A stretch of DNA of 64,000 bases from Ferruginibacter sp050611725 (GCF_050611725.1 NZ_JBODJB010000001.1:186001-250000), one strand, 5' to 3'; numbered from the stretch's first letter, positions 42,923 to 52,211 are shown. The notes: generated by a model not told the origin, from the sequence alone. Numbers and translations: made by a program.

Positions 42923-44773
42923 ATGAAGAACCTTGCTAAAGCTACCCTTAGCCCCTTATCTGTTAGCTACAAATCCCCTTTAGTAGTTAGCGACCTGTTA
43001 AATGCACTGCCTGAGGCAGTTATTACAGCCGATCCTAATTTTAAAATTACCGGACTCAACCCAGTTGCCGAAGCTATTTACGGAATGCCGTTAAAAGATG
43101 CAATCGGACAATCATTGTTTGAGTTGATCAATTTTGAAATAGTTGGTTTGCCTTTACATGATGCTTTAAAAAGTCTTTTTGAACATGGTTTTTGGGCAGG
43201 GGACATTATTTTCTATACTAAAGACAAACAAAGAATATATTTTAATTCAAGGTGTACTTTAATGAAAGATGAGGCCGGAAAAGTTTCATCGATCGTTTTA
43301 GTGAATCATAATATTTCAGAAAAAATACAACAGGATCGAGAGCTTGCTCAGATCGAAAATAAATATCAAACTGTTGTTGAATCTTTATCTGAAGGTGTTA
43401 TGCTGATCAATGCTGATGGGACAGTGAGCACAGCTAACAGAAGAGCAAAAGAAATTTTAGGATTAACGGATGATGAGGCAACCGGCTTAGTCGTTGCTAG
43501 TCCAAAATGGAAAGCAACAAGAGAAGATAACAGCGAATTTCCGTTAGAAGAATTTCCTGCAATTGTAACGCTTAAAACAGGTGTTGATACGAATGATACC
43601 ATCATGGGTGTTGAGCAAAGCAATGGAACTAAGATCTGGTTATCGATCAACACCAGGGCCATTTATAAAGACGGACATAAATCTCCCGATGCCGTTATTT
43701 CATCTTTTAAAGATATTACCGCTATTAAAGTTGCCACTGAAAAATTACAGAAGAATGAAGTAATGTTCAGAAGCTTTATGTGCAATAGTCATAACCTTGG
43801 ATGGGTATATGATAAAGACGGAAATCTTGTTTATGGTAATCCTGTTTTAATGGAAACTGTTGGACTTACACAGGATGCCATTGGTAAAAACATTTATGAA
43901 GTAACAAATCGAAGAGTGGCAGCAGCTATTCTGGATAAAAACAAAAAAGTATTAGAAACCGGAGAAGTGATCATTTCTGAAGACAGATTTGTTGACAAAT
44001 TCGGTCAGACAAGATATTTTATTGCACACTATTTTCTGTTAACTTTTGGAGACGATCAAAAATTCGTAGGTGGTCATGCATTAGATATCACTGAAAGAAA
44101 AAAGATGCAGGCTGAATTAGTGAACGAACAAATACAAAGACAAAAACAAATCAATCAGGCTACATTAGAGGCTCAGGAAGAAGAAAGAGATCGTATCAGC
44201 GGCGAGTTACATGACAATGTAAATCAGTTGTTGATGAGTTCTAAATTGCATATTAATGTTGCGAAAAAAGCGACAGAAAATCAGGAAGAACTACTTGATA
44301 AAGCTACCGACTATTTAATGATGGCAATTGAAGAAATTAGAGCCTTATCAAGAACCTTGAATTCTTCCGTAGTATCTACCGTAGGTTTGGTTAGCAGCGT
44401 AAATGATATTGCAAAAAATCTGGAGCAATTGAATAATATCAAAACTTCTATCGATTTCAGTCAGGATGCAATAGACGTACTTTCTGATGAACAGCAATTA
44501 ATGATCTACAGAATTGTGCAGGAGCAAAGCAATAACATTATTAAATATGCAGATGCGACAGCTACAAACTTTACATTGAAAAAAGTAAACAAGTACATTC
44601 AATTAACTATAGCAGATAATGGTAAAGGATTTGATAAAGAAAAAACCGAATTAAAAGGTATTGGTCTTATCAATATATTCAACCGTGTAGATGCTTATAA
44701 TGGAAGAGTAAAAATTGAATCGACACCGGGTAATGGTGTTACACTAAAAATTATATTTCCGTTTGCAGGGTAA
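42923..44773 (+). CDS. PAS-domain sensor histidine kinase (HisKA_3 type)
   Basis: 616 residues with no transmembrane helix or signal, so probably a cytoplasmic sensor. Three PAS domains lie at roughly 22-140 (LPEAVITADPNFKITGLNPVAEAIYG), 145-270 (LSEGVMLINADGTVSTANRRAKEILG) and 285-395 (WVYDKDGNLVYGNPVLMETVG). A dimerisation helix carries the phospho-acceptor His 430 in ISGELHDNVNQLLM, typical of NarL-type HisKA_3. The HATPase domain has NNIIKYADATA (N box), ADNGKGFD (G1) and KGIGLINIFNRV. No response regulator is adjacent, so it is an orphan kinase here. It converges on metG with a 2-bp gap. Confidence 0.92.
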   Translation: MKNLAKATLSPLSVSYKSPLVVSDLLNALPEAVITADPNFKITGLNPVAEAIYGMPLKDAIGQSLFELINFEIVGLPLHDALKSLFEHGFWAGDIIFYTKDKQRIYFNSRCTLMKDEAGKVSSIVLVNHNISEKIQQDRELAQIENKYQTVVESLSEGVMLINADGTVSTANRRAKEILGLTDDEATGLVVASPKWKATREDNSEFPLEEFPAIVTLKTGVDTNDTIMGVEQSNGTKIWLSINTRAIYKDGHKSPDAVISSFKDITAIKVATEKLQKNEVMFRSFMCNSHNLGWVYDKDGNLVYGNPVLMETVGLTQDAIGKNIYEVTNRRVAAAILDKNKKVLETGEVIISEDRFVDKFGQTRYFIAHYFLLTFGDDQKFVGGHALDITERKKMQAELVNEQIQRQKQINQATLEAQEEERDRISGELHDNVNQLLMSSKLHINVAKKATENQEELLDKATDYLMMAIEEIRALSRTLNSSVVSTVGLVSSVNDIAKNLEQLNNIKTSIDFSQDAIDVLSDEQQLMIYRIVQEQSNNIIKYADATATNFTLKKVNKYIQLTIADNGKGFDKEKTELKGIGLINIFNRVDAYNGRVKIESTPGNGVTLKIIFPFAG

Positions 44774-44775
44774 GC

Positions 44776-46854
44776 TTAGCTTACACCTGCACCCGGATTA
44801 ATGATATTTTCAGGCTTTACAAAATGTAATTTGCCACTTGTATCTTCTGCCATTAAGATCATTCCATTACTCTCGATGCCTCTCATTTTACGAGGAGCCA
44901 AATTAGCAACAACCACTACTTGTTTGTTAATGATATCTTCTGGATTGAAATGTAATGCGATACCGCTGACAATCGTTCTTTTTTCAAAGCCAAGATCAAC
45001 TTCCAGTTTCAACAACTTATCTGCTTTCTCAACTTTTTCTGCAGAAAGAATTGTTCCTACTTTCAAATCAATTTTTGCAAAATCATCAAATACAATTTCA
45101 GATTTCAGATTAGAGATTTCAGATTTGTTTTCTTCCATTTTCGGTGTTTCAGCTTTTACTAATCCTGCTTTTAATTTTTCAATTTGTGCGGTAATTTCTT
45201 CATCTTCTATCTTTCTGAATAATAATTGAGGTTCTCTCAAGCTATAGCCCACACTCAATAATTTTATCTTTCCTGCATTTTCCCAATCCAGCATTTTCTC
45301 TACCACTTTCATCATGCCTATCATTTTTTTAGCTGTATCCGGTAAAAATGGGTTAATGAAGATGGCAAGATTCGCTGTTAATTGCAAACACAAATGCAAA
45401 CAATTATCTATCGATTTTTGAGCATCCGGATTTTGAGTTAATTGCTTTGCCACAATCCACGGCTCTTTTTCCTGCATATATTTATTGCCTGTTCTTGCAA
45501 GATCTATCACATCAAACAATGCATCTCTGAATTTATATTCTTCGAGATTATTTTGAATTTTTGTTTTTGAATGTTGAATAGCTTCAATTAGTGCTTTATC
45601 TTTTTCATCTACAATATCAGCATGTAACGGTGGGACTTTTCCGTTGCATAATTTGTGCATCAATACCCATGTACGATTTACAAAATTTCCGAAGATGCTT
45701 ACCAGTTCACTATTATTTCTATCCTGAAAATCTTTCCAGGTAAAATCATTGTCTTTTGTTTCAGGAGCATTTGAACACAATACATAACGCAACACATCTT
45801 CACAGCTAGGAAAATCTTTGATATACTCATGCACCCACACAGCCCAGTTACGGCTAGTGGAAACCTTCTCTCCTTCGATATTTAAAAATTCATTGGCAGG
45901 CACATTATCCGGTAACACAAAACCACCATGCGCTTTCAGCATTGCCGGAAAAATAATGCAATGAAAAACGATATTATCTTTTCCGATAAAATGTACAAGT
46001 TTTGTATCTTCTTTACACCAGTAATCTGCCCACTGTTCTGTTAATTCTTTTGTTGCACTGATATAGCCGATAGGCGCATCAAACCAAACGTACAATACTT
46101 TTCCTTCTGCATCTGGTAACGGCACTTTAATTCCCCAATTGCTGTCTCTTGTCATGGCACGAGGCTGCAAACCACTATCCAACCAGCTTTTACATTGTCC
46201 GTATACGTTATTCTTCCACTCCTTATGCCCGTCGATGATCCATTCTTTTAACCAAGTCTCATAATTCTGCAAAGGAAAGTACCAGTGTTTGGTTTTCTTT
46301 TTTACTGGCACTGCATCACTTAATGCACTACGTGGATTGATCAATTGCTCAGGCGATAAAGAACTACCGCATTTTTCACACTGATCGCCATAAGCATTCG
46401 GGTTAGCACAAACAGGACATGTACCTGTAATATATCTATCAGCTAAAAATGTTTTAGTAGATTCATCATAATACTGCTCGGTTTCTTTTTCTTCAAACAA
46501 ACCGGCATCGTACATTTTTTTGAAAAATGCTGATGCGGTTTCGTGATGAACGGGGTTTGATGTACGGGAATAGATATCGAAAGATATGCCCATTTGCTGC
46601 ATACTTTCTTTGATCAACGCATGATATCTGTCTACTACTTGTTGTGGTGTAATGCCTTCTTTCATGGCACGGATGGTGATAGGCACACCATGCTCATCGC
46701 TGCCGCCTATAAATTTTACATCTTTCTTTTGAGAACGCAAATAACGTACATATATATCTGCCGGTAAATAACAGCCTGCAAGGTGCCCGATATGTACGGG
46801 GCCATTGGCATAGGGTAACGCCGCTGTAACCAAATATCTTGATGGATTATTCAT
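44776..46854 (-). CDS. metG: Methionine--tRNA ligase
   Basis: About 692 residues. The start is the ATG at 46854 (MNNPSRYLVTAALPYANGPVHIGH); the earlier TTG at 46863 is part of the -7 box. The HIGH motif is PVHIGHL, the zinc knuckle is CPVCANP...CEKCG, and the KMSKS loop appears as GEKVSTSRN (~328), a common variant. An anticodon-binding helical domain follows. The C-terminal tRNA-binding (EMAP-like) OB domain (~590-690: FDDFAKIDLKVGTILSAEKV) dimerises the enzyme. The linker just before it, KSEISNLKSEI, is encoded by a heptamer repeat. Length is normal for the dimeric form. Confidence 0.96.
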   Translation of the reverse strand: MNNPSRYLVTAALPYANGPVHIGHLAGCYLPADIYVRYLRSQKKDVKFIGGSDEHGVPITIRAMKEGITPQQVVDRYHALIKESMQQMGISFDIYSRTSNPVHHETASAFFKKMYDAGLFEEKETEQYYDESTKTFLADRYITGTCPVCANPNAYGDQCEKCGSSLSPEQLINPRSALSDAVPVKKKTKHWYFPLQNYETWLKEWIIDGHKEWKNNVYGQCKSWLDSGLQPRAMTRDSNWGIKVPLPDAEGKVLYVWFDAPIGYISATKELTEQWADYWCKEDTKLVHFIGKDNIVFHCIIFPAMLKAHGGFVLPDNVPANEFLNIEGEKVSTSRNWAVWVHEYIKDFPSCEDVLRYVLCSNAPETKDNDFTWKDFQDRNNSELVSIFGNFVNRTWVLMHKLCNGKVPPLHADIVDEKDKALIEAIQHSKTKIQNNLEEYKFRDALFDVIDLARTGNKYMQEKEPWIVAKQLTQNPDAQKSIDNCLHLCLQLTANLAIFINPFLPDTAKKMIGMMKVVEKMLDWENAGKIKLLSVGYSLREPQLLFRKIEDEEITAQIEKLKAGLVKAETPKMEENKSEISNLKSEIVFDDFAKIDLKVGTILSAEKVEKADKLLKLEVDLGFEKRTIVSGIALHFNPEDIINKQVVVVANLAPRKMRGIESNGMILMAEDTSGKLHFVKPENIINPGAGVS
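45097..45124. repeat. Heptamer tandem repeat inside metG
   Basis: Four 7-bp units (ttcagat, ttcagat, tagagat, ttcagat) lie in frame and encode the KSEISNLKSEI linker between the anticodon-binding and tRNA-binding domains. The repeat sits at a tolerant interdomain site. Confidence 0.7.
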
Positions 46855-46860
46855 TGGGTG

Positions 46861-46868
46861 CAAAATTA
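46861..46868 (-). promoter_or_regulatory. -7 box for metG, implying a near-leaderless mRNA
   Basis: On the minus strand TAATTTTG (46868-46861) is a perfect TAnnTTTG match, and the ATG follows only six bases after it. If used, transcription would start at or within a few bases of the start codon. Confidence 0.55.
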
Positions 46869-46884
46869 CTTGAATTAAGCTCTT

Positions 46885-46980
46885 GTTACTTTTTTTTGCG
46901 GAAAAAAAGTAACCCCCGAAATAATCGGGGCAGGCAAAAAAGCCGCCCGAAATCGATTACGCCCCGATTTTGGGTTTGTA
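46885..46980. repeat. Cluster of nested hairpins upstream of metG
   Basis: A perfect 12-bp stem, GTTACTTTTTTT/AAAAAAAGTAAC (46885-46912), is followed by CCCCGA/TCGGGG (46914-46930). A longer pair, AATCGGGGC (46923-46931) with GCCCCGATT (46961-46969), competes with it, and CCCGAAATCG pairs imperfectly with CGATTTTGGG. This looks like a structured intergenic repeat rather than coding DNA. Confidence 0.5.
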
Positions 46981-47060
46981 CCCTGATTTGACTTTTGTGC
47001 TACTGTAGACTCAACTTCAGTAATTCTACATCAAGTTATAGTTCACACCTCTATTTTTAC

Positions 47061-47088
47061 AAAAAAAAGCTGCCATAAAAATAGCAGC
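47061..47088 (-). terminator. Terminator after the anti-sigma gene
   Basis: On the minus strand GCTGC pairs with GCAGC across a 10-nt loop and is followed by T8G. It lies 32 bp beyond the stop at 47120. Confidence 0.7.
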
Positions 47089-47119
47089 GATTTGTACTCT
47101 AACGTTCCGTTTACTTAGC

Positions 47120-48790
47120 TTATTGATCTAATTTGCACAATGAGGTTTTCAGGTCGATTGTAGATGTTTTTTCAAACTGTAATCCCGTTACTCCAGCCTC
47201 CCCCGTTACAACACTTATAATCGAATATACCGTTTCACCCGACTGGTTAATACCCATGCTGATTATTTTTACAGGTTCGCCAACAGGTATATTTGGGAAT
47301 GACACTTTGTTTCCACTACAGTTACCCGTCATTATTGAATTGATCTTGTCAAAAACCAACACCGTGTAATAATTTATTGAAGTGTCGCCAAGATCTACAT
47401 TATACTCAATCTTTTTTCTGCTATCAGCATAATATCTATCACAGTTGATCCATTTTAATTCGGTAATATCAACGTTATATTTATCACGAATATTTTGAAC
47501 TGCATTACTCGTTTGGAGATTAAGATTGGTAAAAGTATTTGAACGCCTAAACTCCTGACGCAAAGTTTGTCTCGTTGCTGTTCCAACCAATTTGTATCTA
47601 TCTGCTATGGTTTTATCCATCCAGACAGAATCACCAATACGTCTTGCAAAAGTTTCATCATAATATCTATCCGTCTGAGTGGTAAAGAAAGCCTCTCTGA
47701 AATTGGGTCTCAGCTTTACTTTATGGTAACCATATTTTGCTTTCACAATTCGTTTCAACTCTGATCTTGTCATTTTCAAACTATCTCCCAAAAGAAAATA
47801 TCCGATCTCTCCTTTATTTTTTACTCTTACATGATATGGCTCATCAACAATGTTTAGCACTCTAACTTCGGTAACCCATTGGTTTCTGACAAAACTCTGG
47901 CCTCTTGGCAACCAATTGATAGATTGTTGTTTTTTATCGCCATTGAACAATTCCATATTGGTCATATTGATATGACTTGTATCGGGCATAAAAAGTGTTA
48001 ACGGTTTATTGCCGGCAACCTTCACTTCTTTTCCGTTATGCGTTGCAGTTATATTGATCATGCCTCCGGTCTCTAACTGATTACCATTGCTGGTAGTACT
48101 AAGTTGATTCAGTATCATGTCAGATTTTTTGTAATACTCGATCAACCTCAATTCTATACTATCAGCACCGCCAAAGCTATTTGCAGGAATCAAGATCGAT
48201 GTTCCTTCTGAGGCCGTAATAAGCGTATCTCTTTTATTATTAATAAAAAATTGCTGAGGGCTTTTTGATAGCTGACCAATAAATTGAGTAAGTAAAGTTG
48301 ATTGATCCAATATTTTTTGAGGAGCAGTGATCTCATTTACGGAATCGATGAAAATATCTTCACCACCATTTCCAACATTTGTGTCATCATGTAAATTGGG
48401 TACCGGTGGCAAAACAAATAGTTTGGTATAAGCACCCAACATCGAATTGCCAGCAGTAAGCGTAACGGGTTTAACAGCAGAATCGGTTATAGATGGAGTG
48501 TCAACAGCATTGGCAGCATTCACATTATTTTCTACGTAATTAGTTTGTTTTGCTTTTTTAGTAACCGGAGCAAATTTTTGATAAGCTAAAAAACACAAAG
48601 TGATGATTGCAACCCCGGCAATTCCACCGCCTAATAATTTTCCTTTAGCATTTACTTTCATGCCGGAAGAAGGCGGCTGCAACATAGCCTGCATCTGTTG
48701 CCAATGCTCATCCATGTGGCTGAGATCGGGCAACTGCTGGCTATCCAGTTGTCTTAGCTTATTCTCAATATTGTTATTATCCTGCTGCAT
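47120..48790 (-). CDS. Large anti-sigma-like membrane protein
   Basis: 556 residues. A cytoplasmic N-terminus of ~50 residues (ENKLRQLDSQQLPDLSHMDEHWQQMQ) precedes one transmembrane helix (LLGGGIAGVAIITLCFLAY, ~50-68) and an unusually large periplasmic domain of about 480 residues, beta-rich with ILIPANSFGGADSIELRL and FLLGDSLKMTRSELKRIVK. It overlaps the ECF sigma gene by 14 bp, the normal arrangement of a sigma/anti-sigma pair, so it probably holds the sigma factor at the membrane. I see no classical zinc-finger anti-sigma motif, so the role is inferred from topology and context. Confidence 0.65.
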   Translation of the reverse strand: MQQDNNNIENKLRQLDSQQLPDLSHMDEHWQQMQAMLQPPSSGMKVNAKGKLLGGGIAGVAIITLCFLAYQKFAPVTKKAKQTNYVENNVNAANAVDTPSITDSAVKPVTLTAGNSMLGAYTKLFVLPPVPNLHDDTNVGNGGEDIFIDSVNEITAPQKILDQSTLLTQFIGQLSKSPQQFFINNKRDTLITASEGTSILIPANSFGGADSIELRLIEYYKKSDMILNQLSTTSNGNQLETGGMINITATHNGKEVKVAGNKPLTLFMPDTSHINMTNMELFNGDKKQQSINWLPRGQSFVRNQWVTEVRVLNIVDEPYHVRVKNKGEIGYFLLGDSLKMTRSELKRIVKAKYGYHKVKLRPNFREAFFTTQTDRYYDETFARRIGDSVWMDKTIADRYKLVGTATRQTLRQEFRRSNTFTNLNLQTSNAVQNIRDKYNVDITELKWINCDRYYADSRKKIEYNVDLGDTSINYYTVLVFDKINSIMTGNCSGNKVSFPNIPVGEPVKIISMGINQSGETVYSIISVVTGEAGVTGLQFEKTSTIDLKTSLCKLDQ

Positions 48791-49367
48791 TTGTCTTTAG
48801 TTGGGGTTGGGATAGGTTTTCTAATTTTTGTTTCAATATTTTTTTTGCTTCACTTACATGCCACTTGCTGGTATTATCGCTGATGGATAATATCTCTCCA
48901 ATTTGTTTATGTGTGAAACCATCGTACACAAACAAATTAAATACGGTTGAAGTAGTTGGTGGCAATTGAGCGATCATCTGCTGAATTTCTTTTGCCGAAA
49001 CCCGATCAAAGGCTTCCGGCGACAACATCGGTTCTTCCTGGGAAACATAGGGTACGGATTCTTTGAAAATATTTTTCTTTTTACAAAAATCGATACTGCA
49101 ATTGATCACAATTGTTTTGATCCATGCTAATAACTTTCCTTCATCAGTATATTTATGAATATTCTTAAACACCCTAAGCATGGCATCATTATATATAGTA
49201 CCGGCTCCATCAGCATCGGGTGCATACCTGAAGCAAACCTTGATCATGTCGGGATAACAGAGCTTATATAACTCATGTTGGCTCTGCAAATTGTTGTTTT
49301 TGCATCCTTCAACCAATATGTCCAGATTATCACTCAAAAATCGTCTTTTAGTTAAAATTGGTTCCAT
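48777..49367 (-). CDS. ECF RNA polymerase sigma factor
   Basis: 196 residues with sigma region 2 (LDILVEGCKNNNLQSQHELY, then FRYAPDADGAGTIYNDAMLRVFKNI and WIKTIVINCSIDFCKKK) and region 4 (IAQLPPTTSTVFNLFVYDGFTHKQIGEILSISDNTSKWHVSEAKKIL). The helix-turn-helix of region 4 is clear. It is translationally coupled to the anti-sigma-like gene downstream. Such pairs in Bacteroidota respond to envelope signals; the target genes are unknown. Confidence 0.88.
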   Translation of the reverse strand: MEPILTKRRFLSDNLDILVEGCKNNNLQSQHELYKLCYPDMIKVCFRYAPDADGAGTIYNDAMLRVFKNIHKYTDEGKLLAWIKTIVINCSIDFCKKKNIFKESVPYVSQEEPMLSPEAFDRVSAKEIQQMIAQLPPTTSTVFNLFVYDGFTHKQIGEILSISDNTSKWHVSEAKKILKQKLENLSQPQLKTNAAG

Positions 49368-49488
49368 CTGCTATATATAACTGTAGAGCGATGGAAAAGG
49401 GTTGGGTAATTTTAAAAATAAATATAACTATTTCATATGGGCTACTTCAGTAGAAAAATAATTATTTTCACTCAATCAAATTATTTGA

Positions 49489-50511
49489 ATGAAACGTAAG
49501 TCATTTCTTGCATCTATAATCCCTTTTGGCGCCATATTAACCGATGTGGCCAAGGGAGAAGAAATGCTTGCTCCCGATAAGGTGAAGGCCATTCCTCCCT
49601 ATTTACAGGAAGGGGATGTAATTGGTATTACATCTCCGGCAGGATATATTACTTTGGAAGATATACAACCGGCCGTTAAAAAATTAGAAGAATGGGGTTA
49701 CAATGTAAAAGTTGGCAATACGATCGGTAAACGTGATTTCACATTTGGTGGCACAGATGAAGAACGGCTGACCGACCTGCAGGAAATGCTGGACGACCGT
49801 GACATTAAAGCAATTTTATGTGCAAGAGGCGGTTATGGGTTGGTAAGGATCATTGATACAATCAATTTTTCCGGTTTTAAAAGATCACCAAAATGGATCA
49901 TTGGTTTCAGTGATGTAACAATATTACACAGTCATATCAACAGCAGTTTTAAAATTGCATCGATACATAGTAAGATGTGTAATAGTTTTCCTGAAGATTG
50001 GAGTAAGGCAGAGCAAACTCAAATAGATTCTATCAATTCTATTCAGGAATGCCTATCGGGAAAGACAATGCATTATCCTTTCACACCTAACTTAAAAAAT
50101 AAAACGGGTATTGCCGAAGGGATTTTAGTTGGTGGAAATTTAAGAACCCTTGAAACCCTTGCCGGCACTAAGAGCAATCTCATCACAAAAAATAAAATAT
50201 TATTTATAGAAGATACCGGTGAATATTTATACAGTATTGACAGAATGCTATGGAATTTAAAACGTACCGGTAAACTTTCTAATTTAGCAGGATTAATTAT
50301 TGGTGGATTTAAAACAAAGAAAGATGATGAAGGAGAAGAGTTTGGAAAAACTTTGGAAGAGATTGTTTTGGAAAAAGTTGAAGAGTACAACTACCCTGTT
50401 GGATTTGATTTCCCTGTTGGACATCAAAAAAATAATATGGCTTTAAAATGTGGCGTGATGCATACATTATTAATTGACGCAATTGAATGCAACTTAACGG
50501 AGAAAAGATGA
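49489..50511 (+). CDS. LD-carboxypeptidase (S66), exported paralogue
   Basis: 340 residues. The N-terminus (MKRKSFLASIIPFGAILTDVAKG) looks like a signal peptide, unlike the second copy. The S66 core starts at IPPYLQEGDVIGITSPAG. The nucleophile elbow is in WIIGFSDVTILHSH, Glu lies in FIEDTGEYLYS and the catalytic His in FDFPVGHQKNN. The family removes the terminal D-Ala from L,D-linked tetrapeptides in peptidoglycan recycling. It overlaps the next gene by ATGA. Confidence 0.88.
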   Translation: MKRKSFLASIIPFGAILTDVAKGEEMLAPDKVKAIPPYLQEGDVIGITSPAGYITLEDIQPAVKKLEEWGYNVKVGNTIGKRDFTFGGTDEERLTDLQEMLDDRDIKAILCARGGYGLVRIIDTINFSGFKRSPKWIIGFSDVTILHSHINSSFKIASIHSKMCNSFPEDWSKAEQTQIDSINSIQECLSGKTMHYPFTPNLKNKTGIAEGILVGGNLRTLETLAGTKSNLITKNKILFIEDTGEYLYSIDRMLWNLKRTGKLSNLAGLIIGGFKTKKDDEGEEFGKTLEEIVLEKVEEYNYPVGFDFPVGHQKNNMALKCGVMHTLLIDAIECNLTEKR

Positions 50512-51413
50512 TCAAAATTCCACCATACTTAAAGAAAGGCGACACTATTGGCATTACCTGCCCTGCCGGTTATATGGCAAAAGAAAAAGCACAAACCTGT
50601 ATTGATACTTTACAAAGCTGGGGCTATCAGGTAATGGTAGGTAAAACATTAGGCAGTCAATCAAAAAATTATTTTTCGGGAGATGATGAACAACGCCGAA
50701 ATGAATTACAAGCCATGCTGGATGACGATTCGATCAATGCCATTTTATGCGGACGAGGCGGTTATGGTGTAAGCAGGATCATTGATCAAATTGATCTTAC
50801 AAAATTTAAAAAGAAACCAAAATGGATCATCGGTTACAGTGATATTACTGTTTTGCATTGTCATTTGAATCAAAAGTTAAAAATAGCATCCATGCATGCT
50901 CCAATGGCTGCAGCATTTAATGACGGGCCAAATGAGTTTATTCAATCCTTACAAAAAGCGATTACCGGTAAAAAAGGAAATTACAAATGCGCCGCACACG
51001 AGCTCAATAGAAAAGGTAAAGTAAGTGGTGAATTAGTTGGGGGTAATCTTGCTTTGCTGGTAAATATTATCGGAACGGCATCAGATATCAATACAAAAAA
51101 TAAAATTCTATTTATTGAAGATATTGGCGAATACATTTATAGTGTTGACAGAATGATGTATCAATTAAAACGCAGCGGTAAATTAGATGATCTTGCAGGG
51201 CTGATCATCGGTGGGTTTACAGATATAAAAGATACCGAACGGCCATTCGGAAAAACTGTTTATGAAGCCATCAATGATATCGTGAAGAAGTATAATTATC
51301 CGATCTGTTTTGGCTTTCCAGTGGGGCATAGCAAAGAGAATTATGCATTGAAAGTTGGGGTTGATTACGAATTAACAATAAGCAATAAGCAGGTCAGGTT
51401 ATCAGAGATCTAA
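50508..51413 (+). CDS. LD-carboxypeptidase (S66), cytoplasmic paralogue
   Basis: About 301 residues, starting at MIKIPPYLKKGDTIG. The ATG overlaps the previous stop (ATGA), so the two are translationally coupled. The S66 motifs are WIIGYSDITVLHCH, FIEDIGEYIYS and FGFPVGHSKEN. It lacks the signal-like N-terminus of the first copy, so the pair may act on either side of the membrane. The C-terminus is encoded by a short heptamer repeat (caataag x2 at 51376-51389). The 3' end overlaps the convergent hydrolase gene by 12 bp. Confidence 0.88.
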   Translation: MIKIPPYLKKGDTIGITCPAGYMAKEKAQTCIDTLQSWGYQVMVGKTLGSQSKNYFSGDDEQRRNELQAMLDDDSINAILCGRGGYGVSRIIDQIDLTKFKKKPKWIIGYSDITVLHCHLNQKLKIASMHAPMAAAFNDGPNEFIQSLQKAITGKKGNYKCAAHELNRKGKVSGELVGGNLALLVNIIGTASDINTKNKILFIEDIGEYIYSVDRMMYQLKRSGKLDDLAGLIIGGFTDIKDTERPFGKTVYEAINDIVKKYNYPICFGFPVGHSKENYALKVGVDYELTISNKQVRLSEI

Positions 51414-52211
51414 TAAACTATCAATTTTATTTTTAAACAAAGAAAAATTATTTAAGTTATGATGCGTTCCGTCTTCAATGGTTATAAATTCATCGGTCGG
51501 TTTTAAAACTGCTTTCAATTTTGCTGCATTCCGATAAGGTATAACTCCGTCATTAGTTCCATGAAAAATAGTAATGGGTTCACTCACTTCCTGCAAATAT
51601 TCGTAAGTTGGTATTTTATACTTCGACATTCTTGTTGTTGGATAAACAGGTGCATAAGAACCAAACAAAGCCGGAATACTATAATAAGGTGTTTCTAAAA
51701 TCAGGCGCTTGCATTTTTTCTGTGATGCTACATAAGCTGCAATACCTGTTCCTAAAGACTTTCCAAAGACAATGATACTATCACTTTTATATTTTGACGC
51801 AGCCATCTCATAGATAACGGCTGCCTGTTGATACATTTTTTTTTCTGTTCTATCTCCCACACTCTTTCCATAGCCCGGATAATCTTCCATCCATACTTCA
51901 TAACCATGTTTGGTGAAATTGATGGCGAATTTTGCATAGCGATCAATATTATCTTTATTTCCATGAAAATAAACAACCACTCCTCTCCTAACCGAATCTT
52001 TCGGAAAAAATTTTACCATTGAGATCGTATCGGTTTTACTAAATGGAATTTTCACTTCTTCAAACGGCATATTAAATTGAAATTGATAATTACGATCCAA
52101 TACTGTGGGATGAAACAAAAAATTCTCCTGCAGATAATATAAAGCGATGCCAATGACACAATAAATTATTGTGAGTACTTTCAACCATCTGAAAATTTTT
52201 GCCTTGGTCAT
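51402..52211 (-). CDS. Alpha/beta hydrolase with N-terminal membrane anchor (copy 2)
   Basis: 269 residues. A transmembrane helix (VLTIIYCVIGIALYYLQ) precedes an alpha/beta hydrolase fold. GVVVYFHGNKDN forms the oxyanion region. The nucleophile elbow IIVFGKSLGTGIA carries the Ser, the Asp is in IFHGTNDGVIPY, and the His is in DGTHHNLN. It resembles Bem46/YqkD-type hydrolases. The substrate is unknown. It overlaps the first copy by ATGA and is a clear paralogue of it. Confidence 0.85.
   Translation of the reverse strand: MTKAKIFRWLKVLTIIYCVIGIALYYLQENFLFHPTVLDRNYQFQFNMPFEEVKIPFSKTDTISMVKFFPKDSVRRGVVVYFHGNKDNIDRYAKFAINFTKHGYEVWMEDYPGYGKSVGDRTEKKMYQQAAVIYEMAASKYKSDSIIVFGKSLGTGIAAYVASQKKCKRLILETPYYSIPALFGSYAPVYPTTRMSKYKIPTYEYLQEVSEPITIFHGTNDGVIPYRNAAKLKAVLKPTDEFITIEDGTHHNLNNFSLFKNKIDSLLDL

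Noticed and set aside
44801..45229. Plus-strand 142-residue ORF within metG
   Set aside because: It is antisense to a highly conserved enzyme, has shadow-type composition and no promoter or start context.
46855..46863. TTG start for metG
   Set aside because: It is part of the TAATTTTG box; the ATG nine bases later begins the family sequence.
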